Origin: Methanoregulaceae archaeon
Lineage (GTDB): Archaea; Halobacteriota; Methanomicrobia; Methanomicrobiales; Methanospirillaceae
DNA: 7,549 nucleotides
NCBI GenBank assembly: GCA_019695435.1
Contig: JACTVF010000111.1
Location: 1-7,549 of the forward strand
Reading direction: 5' to 3'
Made by a program: the position numbers and the translations under genes. The notes under the pieces are model-generated. The model saw nothing but the letters and a program-made list of their open reading frames with translations, was not told where the DNA came from and ran no database searches. This document shows positions 1 to 4,450 of this stretch, in pieces. Positions within the stretch are counted from its first letter, which is position 1; each line of letters starts with the position of its first letter.

Positions 1-1
1 T

Positions 2-559
2 TTGTTCAATTGTCTGACAGGAGCATCATTAGGAATACGGGGGCCTTTCGGGAACGGGTTTACCCGGGGCGAGAAGATGCTGGCCATCGCCGGGGGCGTT
101 GGGGCGGCTCCTCTCCTGCCGCTCGCCCGCTCAGACTGCGTGATGACGATGCTTCTGGGCGCACGGACCGAGAAGGAACTTCTCTTCGTCGACCAGCTGG
201 ACGAAAGCACCGATGTCCTGATCGCAACGGACGACGGGACACTGGGGCAGCATGGGTTTGTGACCGACCTTTTAAATGACATCAGCCTTGCTACCTATGA
301 CCGGATCGCGGTCTGCGGGCCTGAGCCGATGATGTGGGCGGTGTTTGCAAAGATTGAGGGTCAGGGTTTTGCATCAAGAACAGAATTCTCGCTCCACCGG
401 TACATGAAATGCGGCGTGGGGGTCTGTGGTTCCTGCTGTATCGACCCGGACGGGCTGCGGGTCTGCCGGGACGGCCCGGTCTTTTCCGGTGATCTGCTCA
501 AAAAGAGCGAGTTCGGGCACTACCTGCGGGATGCAAGCGGCAGGAAGAAGAATATCTGA
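2..559 (+). CDS. pyrK: Dihydroorotate dehydrogenase B electron-transfer subunit PyrK, 5'-truncated by the window edge
   Basis: The visible 185 residues are the C-terminal three-quarters of a PyrK/ferredoxin-NADP reductase-like protein (family usually about 250 aa). The frame is open to the left edge, so the true start and most of the FAD-binding barrel lie outside; residue 1 here is an internal TTG codon, not a start. Seen: GPFGNGF at residues 14-20 at the end of the flavin domain; a glycine-rich nucleotide loop GGVGAAPLLPLA at 31-42; CGPEPMM at 105-111; and a [2Fe-2S] motif with C137, C142, C145 and C155 (C-x4-C-x2-C-x9-C). From family knowledge, PyrK passes electrons from the FMN of PyrD through the Fe-S cluster and FAD to NAD+ in the fourth step of UMP synthesis. 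PyrD is not in the window; since a convergent gene follows, it may lie upstream. Stop is TGA at 557-559. Confidence 0.93.
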   Translation: MFNCLTGASLGIRGPFGNGFTRGEKMLAIAGGVGAAPLLPLARSDCVMTMLLGARTEKELLFVDQLDESTDVLIATDDGTLGQHGFVTDLLNDISLATYDRIAVCGPEPMMWAVFAKIEGQGFASRTEFSLHRYMKCGVGVCGSCCIDPDGLRVCRDGPVFSGDLLKKSEFGHYLRDASGRKKNI

Positions 560-579
560 CGGGGAGAGATCTCCTACGG

Positions 580-629
580 AAAAAACCGGTATCTTAAGGA
601 TCCCCAGGTGCCGGGGAGTATTTCCGGCA
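580..629 (-). terminator. Possible terminator of the histidine kinase transcript
   Basis: The 97-bp gap between the convergent pyrK and kinase genes (560-656) holds a 6-bp inverted repeat, TGCCGG at 609-614 and CCGGCA at 624-629, with a 9-nt loop. Read on the minus strand, a run of six T lies about 24 nt further on (A580-A585 on the plus strand). Archaeal termination relies mainly on U-runs, so the T6 tract could end the kinase transcript. The hairpin is short and its spacing from the T-run is large. No comparable T-run is seen for pyrK. Confidence 0.25.
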
Positions 630-656
630 TAATCCATGAGAGATACTGCCGGCGCC

Positions 657-2138
657 TCACTGACCGGGTTCAGGCCCGCCGGTCATTAGGGTCAACCGGT
701 AACTCCCTTTGGGGACATGAATCTCGAACCGGGCTCCGCTCCCGGGTGTGCCGGTTTCCCGGATGGAAAGCCCGGTTATACTCAGGATCTCGACGATCAA
801 AAACAGCCCGTAACCTGTATTGCGGAAGTATTCACGCCTGAATATCCGCTCCTTTGAGGCCTCGGGAATGCCAACCCCGTTATCGTCGCAGGAGAGTACG
901 AGGCCGTTTTCGGTCTCCCTGTATGAGAACCGGATCCTGGTTACGTGCTTCCCGTGGATAAGCGCGTTTTCAATCAGTTTGACAAATACTTTTGGAAAAC
1001 CCGCATCCGCAAAAATCTCCAGATCGCCGACCTCCCGGTCGATCACCACATCTTTTTGGTCGACTCCGGCAGCCGCCTCGCTGATCGCCGCACTGACATT
1101 ATGCCAGCGGGGCTCGCCCGCACCGATGCTCTGGAAGTCGTGCGTGAACTGTATCTGTTTCTGGATCATGTCGGTGACATCACGGATCTTTTTGAGATAG
1201 CCTGCGACGGCGGGATCTGTTACCAATTCCTGGGTGAGCGAGAGGTACATCACCACTGCGGTGATCTGGTTGAGGATATCATGGCGGGTGATACCGGTGA
1301 GGGTGTTGATTTTGTGGTTGGCGAGTCGGATTGCTGCCTCGAAACGTTTGCGTTCCTCAATGTCAGCTGTGAGTTCCTTGTTTACACGCATGAGTTCCTC
1401 AGTCCGTTTCTCCACCCTCAATTCCAGATCGTCCCGTGCTCTTTCGATCACCTGTTCCGCCAGTTTCCGGGCAGTCATATCGATCGCAGAGCAGATCACA
1501 ATATTGCCCGGGGTGACCGAAGCAGAGACCAGAAACTGGCGTATCGCTCCGTCACGAGCAGTAAAGAGCAGTTCAAGGTCTCCGGTATCCCTACACTCAC
1601 GGATCTGCCTGATAAACCGGTCACGGCTTTCTCCACCGGCTATAATGCGCAACAGATCCATCCCGGTGAGTTCATCAGGCTCGTACCTGAGCATCTGCGC
1701 GAATTTCCCGTTTATCTCTGCGAGCCGCAGGCTATCCAGATCGAACGTAAATATCCCGGCCTGGGAATTCTCAAAGATGCCCCGGTATTTGCGCTCCTCT
1801 TCACGCAATCCCTCGGCGAATGATGAGGTAACGACACCGATGGTGACGAACACCACAAACCACGCGGTAGAGATCGCCACGGCCTGGGAATCAAAACCGC
1901 TGTAAAAGTAGACGAGTAGGATGTAAACCGCGCTTATCCCGAGCGAAAAAAGAACGCCCCGGCCCGGATAGAAATAGACAAATAAGATAATGGGAAGGAA
2001 ATAGATGAACGGGAAAACTTCGTAAATGCCGCGGGAGAGAGAATAGACCGTCAAGGATATGGTGATGAGGATCGTGATGAGGATCGTGACCGTCCAGTAT
2101 ATCTGCTGCTTTTTTCCCGGAGAGAACTGGACGTTCAT
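657..2138 (-). CDS. Membrane PAS-domain sensor histidine kinase
   Basis: A 493-aa signal-transducing kinase. Residues about 15-107 contain four hydrophobic segments (roughly 15-34, 43-57, 61-81, 86-107), with the methanogen-type core FPFIYFLPI and FYPGRG. A PAS domain covers about 115-225, followed by a charged coiled coil (about 225-275). The dimerisation/phosphoacceptor helix carries H286 within RHDILNQ. The ATPase domain shows an N box (E390-N391), a G1 box DDNGVGIP at 418-425, an F box around ERIF (430-433) and a G2 box TGYGLFL at 441-447. All ATP-binding motifs are intact, so it should be active; H286 as phosphoacceptor is inferred by alignment position. The ATG at 2138 overlaps the stop of the upstream gene (ATGA), with GAGGAG 8 nt upstream, implying translational coupling. 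No response regulator lies in the window, so the signal and output are unknown. Confidence 0.93.
   Translation of the reverse strand: MNVQFSPGKKQQIYWTVTILITILITISLTVYSLSRGIYEVFPFIYFLPIILFVYFYPGRGVLFSLGISAVYILLVYFYSGFDSQAVAISTAWFVVFVTIGVVTSSFAEGLREEERKYRGIFENSQAGIFTFDLDSLRLAEINGKFAQMLRYEPDELTGMDLLRIIAGGESRDRFIRQIRECRDTGDLELLFTARDGAIRQFLVSASVTPGNIVICSAIDMTARKLAEQVIERARDDLELRVEKRTEELMRVNKELTADIEERKRFEAAIRLANHKINTLTGITRHDILNQITAVVMYLSLTQELVTDPAVAGYLKKIRDVTDMIQKQIQFTHDFQSIGAGEPRWHNVSAAISEAAAGVDQKDVVIDREVGDLEIFADAGFPKVFVKLIENALIHGKHVTRIRFSYRETENGLVLSCDDNGVGIPEASKERIFRREYFRNTGYGLFLIVEILSITGLSIRETGTPGSGARFEIHVPKGSYRLTLMTGGPEPGQ
2062..2085. repeat. 12-bp tandem direct repeat (two copies) in transmembrane segment 1
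   Basis: GTGATGAGGATC occurs twice back to back (2062-2073 and 2074-2085), followed by the first four bases of a third copy (2086-2089). On the coding minus strand each unit encodes four residues, giving an ILITILIT pattern within the first membrane helix of the kinase. The length is a multiple of three, so copy-number change would keep the frame and lengthen or shorten the helix by about one turn. Confidence 0.8.
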
Positions 2139-2992
2139 GACTGGTTCTCCTCTTCGTCCCCGGTGTCTTTTTTAAGATCACTTGACAGGAGGGTATGTTC
2201 GAGCCTGCGGCGCTCTATGATCTCTGCTCGCAGCTCCTCATTCATCCGTTCAAGATACGCGGTACGCTCCCTGACCTGCCGCTCAAGGTCTTCAAGCGTC
2301 TGGCGAATCTCCTCATCGACAACATTCGCATCCGTCACATTAACGACCGAACAAAGAACCATGTCCTTTGTGACGTTAAGGGGGGAAAGGATAAACCTGA
2401 TCATTCCGCCGTTTTTCTGCCGGAAAAGGGATTCAAACGTCACGCCGGTCCTTCTTCCTTTTACCTCATCCATGAACCGCTGCTGTGCACCGGCATCCGG
2501 CCATACTGCACTGACCGGGACGCCTTCCAGTTCATGCCGGGAATACAGAAGCCACTGTGCGCATGTCTGGTTCACCACCCTGATACGGAGGGTACTGGGA
2601 TCAAAACAGAAAATACCCTCCAGGGTATTCTCCATAATATACCGGATCTGCGCTTTCTTTTCGAGAAGCCCGTTTGCATAGGATGACGCCACTACGGCAA
2701 GGGTAATGAATAGGACAAACCATGCGGTGGAGACGGCAGTAAGTATGGGATTGAATGCTCCCAGCACGTATACAAGGCCGATATAAACAATACTGATAGC
2801 AAGCGCGAAGAGAACGGCACGCCCCGGATAAAAATAGACGACACAGATAATGGGAAGGATATAGAAAAACGAAAATGCCGTGGAGATACCATGGGTGAGC
2901 GAGAAGATAGTGCAGAGAATAGCACCGATTGATGATATGGCCACAATAAAAAGCCGGTGCACCGTCTTCATAACATATGGCTGCTGTCCCAT
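2135..2992 (-). CDS. Membrane PAS-domain sensor protein lacking a kinase domain; paralogue of the downstream kinase
   Basis: A 285-aa protein from the ATG at 2992. It aligns along its whole length with the N-terminal half of the neighbouring kinase: four membrane segments with FSFFYILPI and YFYPGRAVLF, STAWFVLF in segment four, a PAS domain beginning near IMENTLEGIF, and a coiled coil containing VRERT...MNEEL. It then ends with a hydrophilic tail (SSDLKKDTGDEEENQS) exactly where the kinase would continue into its H-box helix. No histidine-kinase, GGDEF or other output domain is present. In-frame alternatives are GTG 3010 (291 aa) and ATG 2971 (278 aa); 2992 is preferred because it matches the kinase's N-terminus in alignment and has a weak GGGAG 11 nt upstream. 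Its stop overlaps the kinase start by ATGA. Plausible roles, inferred only: a heteromeric partner or modulator of the kinase, or a truncated duplicate. Confidence 0.85.
   Translation of the reverse strand: MGQQPYVMKTVHRLFIVAISSIGAILCTIFSLTHGISTAFSFFYILPIICVVYFYPGRAVLFALAISIVYIGLVYVLGAFNPILTAVSTAWFVLFITLAVVASSYANGLLEKKAQIRYIMENTLEGIFCFDPSTLRIRVVNQTCAQWLLYSRHELEGVPVSAVWPDAGAQQRFMDEVKGRRTGVTFESLFRQKNGGMIRFILSPLNVTKDMVLCSVVNVTDANVVDEEIRQTLEDLERQVRERTAYLERMNEELRAEIIERRRLEHTLLSSDLKKDTGDEEENQS
2147..2152 (-). promoter_or_regulatory. Ribosome binding site of the histidine kinase
   Basis: GAGGAG on the minus strand, 8 nt before the kinase ATG at 2138, lying inside the 3' end of the upstream gene. Together with the ATGA stop/start overlap it fixes this start. 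Confidence 0.65.
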
Positions 2993-3011
2993 GTATGCGT
3001 ATACTCCCACA

Positions 3012-3036
3012 TAACAGGTATGACACGCACCTGTTA
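3012..3036. promoter_or_regulatory. Perfect inverted repeat upstream of the sensor pair; candidate operator or leader hairpin
   Basis: TAACAGGT (3012-3019) and its exact reverse complement ACCTGTTA (3029-3036) are separated by 9 bp. The repeat lies between a TATA-like element (3068-3075) and the start codons of the PAS protein, roughly +10 to +34 from the predicted transcription start. As DNA it fits a dimeric repressor site; as RNA it would form an 8-bp stem with a 9-nt loop. A further half-site, TAACAGG, lies at 3112-3118. Confidence 0.5.
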
Positions 3037-3067
3037 CGGTTTGTTCATAAAACAGTTGATTTTAATG

Positions 3068-3075
3068 CATATAAT
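3068..3075 (-). promoter_or_regulatory. Candidate TATA box for the sensor/kinase operon
   Basis: Minus-strand ATTATATG lies in an A+T-rich pocket of the 3011-3169 intergenic stretch. With the usual archaeal spacing of about 25 bp, transcription would start near 3046, leaving a leader of some 50 nt before the ATG at 2992 and placing the inverted repeat just downstream of the start site. No convincing BRE was identified. Confidence 0.4.
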
Positions 3076-3124
3076 GTTAGAGGAATAAATCCGGAAAATA
3101 AGAGGGAATACTAACAGGAGATCA

Positions 3125-3166
3125 CCCTGCAGCCGTGTGATTGTTTTCCCTCTGGTGTCTGCAGGG
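3125..3166 (-). terminator. Hairpin just after mobA, possible terminator
   Basis: CCCTGCAG (3125-3132) and CTGCAGGG (3159-3166) form a perfect 8-bp inverted repeat with a 26-nt loop, starting 3 nt after the mobA stop codon (TAA at 3172-3170). On the minus strand a T-rich stretch (TTATTTTCC) follows about 35 nt further on. The long loop and lack of an immediate U-run make termination uncertain. Confidence 0.3.
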
Positions 3167-3169
3167 CAC

Positions 3170-3787
3170 TTACGGGGCCGGTTGTTCGGGCTCTTTTGAT
3201 AAAGAGAGGTTGATGTGTTCCAGTTCCTCGAGCTTATTAATGTTCGTGAATGATCTGAGATCCGGATCGAATGCCCGCAGTTCATCCACCGGGATGTAGC
3301 GGGTATTTAAGGTCTGGATCATGGTCCGCAGGGAGAGGGACGTGTGACTTTCGAGATACGCAAGGAGAGCGGTCCGCCGGTATACGGCATGCAGGGGTTC
3401 AAGCATCCATTCGTTCCACCTGGGAATCGCTGCGTCATACGGACCAATTGCGTAGAAGAGGTACGAAACCACGCTGGTATTGATGCAGGGCATATCGCAG
3501 GCCGATACGAAGATGAGGTCTCCTCCCGCTGCAAGGGAGCCGGCATGAAGCCCGCCGATGGGACCGAGACCCTGACGGATATCGCTGATGCAGGTAACGT
3601 TATCGATCTCCCGGAAACGAGTGCACTGCACCGGGTCGCGTGCGACGATAATGATCTCATCAACGATCCCTGATAGCGATCCGACGAGCCGTTCGATGAA
3701 GGTTTTTCCCTGATAAGTGAAAAAGTATTTTTCCTTGCCGTTTGCACGCCGTGCCTCGCCTCCGGCGAGCACTACCGCGGATCTCAT
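3170..3787 (-). CDS. mobA: Molybdenum cofactor guanylyltransferase (MobA-like)
   Basis: A 205-aa nucleotidyltransferase-fold protein of typical MobA length. Family MobA transfers GMP from GTP to molybdopterin to make the guanine dinucleotide cofactor used by formate and formylmethanofuran dehydrogenases. Seen: N-terminal LAGG loop (7-10) followed by EARRANGKEK, with K20 aligning to the conserved lysine; GLGPIGGL at 73-80; the metal-binding CDMP at 97-100 (D98); EPLHAVYR at 130-137; and FTNINKLEEL at 180-189. The usual RMG of the loop reads RAN here (14-16), a departure from consensus. The ATG at 3787 is chosen because GGAGGG lies 5 nt upstream and the MobA fold begins at once; the frame runs open to 3934 but those 49 residues are arginine/cysteine-rich and unlike the family. 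The ATG overlaps the stop of the small upstream ORF (ATGA). Other nucleotidyltransferases (e.g. CofC) are less likely. Confidence 0.88.
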   Translation of the reverse strand: MRSAVVLAGGEARRANGKEKYFFTYQGKTFIERLVGSLSGIVDEIIIVARDPVQCTRFREIDNVTCISDIRQGLGPIGGLHAGSLAAGGDLIFVSACDMPCINTSVVSYLFYAIGPYDAAIPRWNEWMLEPLHAVYRRTALLAYLESHTSLSLRTMIQTLNTRYIPVDELRAFDPDLRSFTNINKLEELEHINLSLSKEPEQPAP

Positions 3788-3915
3788 GGTGGCCCTCCGG
3801 CACTGATGGCATCGGCGGTCTGTTTCCGGGCAACCGCGTGGACGTCGCAGACACCGGAGAGTTTCACGGCAGCCGACAGACCTGCCGCTCCCGCACCCAG
3901 CACCAGTATCTTCAT
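3784..3915 (-). pseudogene. 43-codon Rossmann-domain stub, probable remnant of a ketopantoate reductase-like (ApbA/PanE) gene
   Basis: Reading from ATG 3915 to TGA 3784 gives a 43-residue product starting MKILVLGAGAAGLSAAVKLS and ending ISAGGPP. The start is a classic NAD(P)-binding beta-alpha unit with GAGAAG (residues 8-13, GxGxxG), and the CDVHAVAR stretch (residues 23-30) fits the second beta strand, as in ketopantoate reductases. Those enzymes run to about 290-310 aa, so nearly all of the protein is missing and no continuation is seen in the other frames, where mobA begins at once. It has a strong Shine-Dalgarno (GGAGGT, 5 nt upstream) and its stop overlaps the mobA ATG, so it is probably still translated and may help ribosomes enter mobA. 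Its last codons contain the mobA ribosome binding site. It could be a decayed gene left by an internal deletion, or a retained small coupling ORF. The PanE assignment is from N-terminal resemblance only. Confidence 0.65.
3793..3798 (-). promoter_or_regulatory. Ribosome binding site that sets the mobA start
   Basis: GGAGGG on the minus strand, 5 nt before the ATG at 3787. It lies within the final codons of the small Rossmann ORF and argues against the longer in-frame start at 3934. Confidence 0.7.
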
Positions 3916-3920
3916 CACTT

Positions 3921-3926
3921 ACCTCC
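3921..3926 (-). promoter_or_regulatory. Strong ribosome binding site of the 43-codon Rossmann ORF
   Basis: GGAGGT on the minus strand, 5 nt before ATG 3915, one of the best Shine-Dalgarno matches in the window. It supports real translation initiation at this otherwise very short ORF. Confidence 0.7.
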
Positions 3927-4000
3927 GGAACCATTACAGTATTTTTCAGGATGGCAATTAGAGATACCGAAAGATTCCGGCAGACTGCCGCACATCCTGT

Positions 4001-4450
4001 TCACTGCCCCGCCCGTTTTTTGCCTTTCTGTTCCAGCGCAAGAAGCAGTTCCTTGATCTCCAGTGCCGGAGAAAATCCGCCGATGCCGTTTGCCGCGACG
4101 ATCCGGTGGCAGGGCACTACAAGCGGCGTCGGGTTGTGCGCCATTGCACGCCCCACCGCACGCGGCGAGGTGCCCACCTGCACTGCGATCTTCCCGTATG
4201 TCGCGGTGCTGCCATAGGGTACCTCCCGTACGGCTTGGTAGATCCGGGAGGAAATGGTCTCTCCTTCGCAGGCAACGGTTGCGAGTTCCGACAGGTCAAC
4301 CGCATGGCCTGCACAGTATTTGAGGATCGGTGCCGGGACCGGACCGGGGATACCCGTGGGAGCGAAACGGACCCGGTGAATCGTATCCGCACTCCACCAG
4401 ACATGGACATGCCAGAGCCCGAGCCGGCACGATCCCCCGGTCACTTCCAT
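4001..4450 (-). CDS. ogt: Methylated-DNA--[protein]-cysteine S-methyltransferase (O6-alkylguanine-DNA alkyltransferase)
   Basis: A 149-aa suicide repair protein that, in its family, moves the alkyl group of O6-alkylguanine onto its own cysteine. Seen: the active-site motif VPCHRIV with C114 as acceptor and H115 of the catalytic relay; NPTPLV just before it (N106); the helix-turn-helix region YGSTATYGKIA...SPRAVGRAM (about 79-103) with R97 in the arginine-finger position; and GIGGFSPAL (122-130) after the active site. The N-terminal domain (1-60) is short and divergent, common in archaeal members; total length is at the low end of the family (about 150-180). The ATG at 4450 lies within the last codons of the helicase (10-bp overlap) and is preceded by GAGGTGATC, an excellent match to the archaeal 16S tail. 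Overlap and spacing imply cotranscription and coupled translation with the helicase. An 85-nt gap separates it from the next minus-strand ORF. Confidence 0.93.
   Translation of the reverse strand: MEVTGGSCRLGLWHVHVWWSADTIHRVRFAPTGIPGPVPAPILKYCAGHAVDLSELATVACEGETISSRIYQAVREVPYGSTATYGKIAVQVGTSPRAVGRAMAHNPTPLVVPCHRIVAANGIGGFSPALEIKELLLALEQKGKKRAGQ

Noticed and set aside
10..637. Overlapping open frames on both strands within pyrK
   Set aside because: The PyrK frame carries the nucleotide-binding and [2Fe-2S] motifs; the others are Arg-rich shadows.
945..1823. Long plus-strand open frame (292 codons) opposite the histidine kinase
   Set aside because: It is fully antisense to a kinase with all motifs intact, its translation shows no recognisable fold, and it has no promoter or ribosome site; long open shadows are common in G+C-rich genes.
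3788..3934. N-terminal extension of MobA to an in-frame start at 3934
   Set aside because: The extra 49 residues are rich in Arg and Cys and unlike MobA, while ATG 3787 has a good ribosome site and the Rossmann ORF explains this stretch in another frame.
3936..3950. TATA-like A+T stretch before the Rossmann ORF as a separate promoter for mobA
   Set aside because: With about 25-bp spacing the transcript would begin at or after the strong ribosome binding site at 3921-3926, so the two signals are not compatible; read-through from the helicase/ogt unit is simpler.
3978..3990. 13-bp palindrome CGGCAGACTGCCG just after the alkyltransferase stop
   Set aside because: It could be a terminator hairpin, but the loop is minimal and no T-run follows directly on the minus strand; reported here rather than as a feature.
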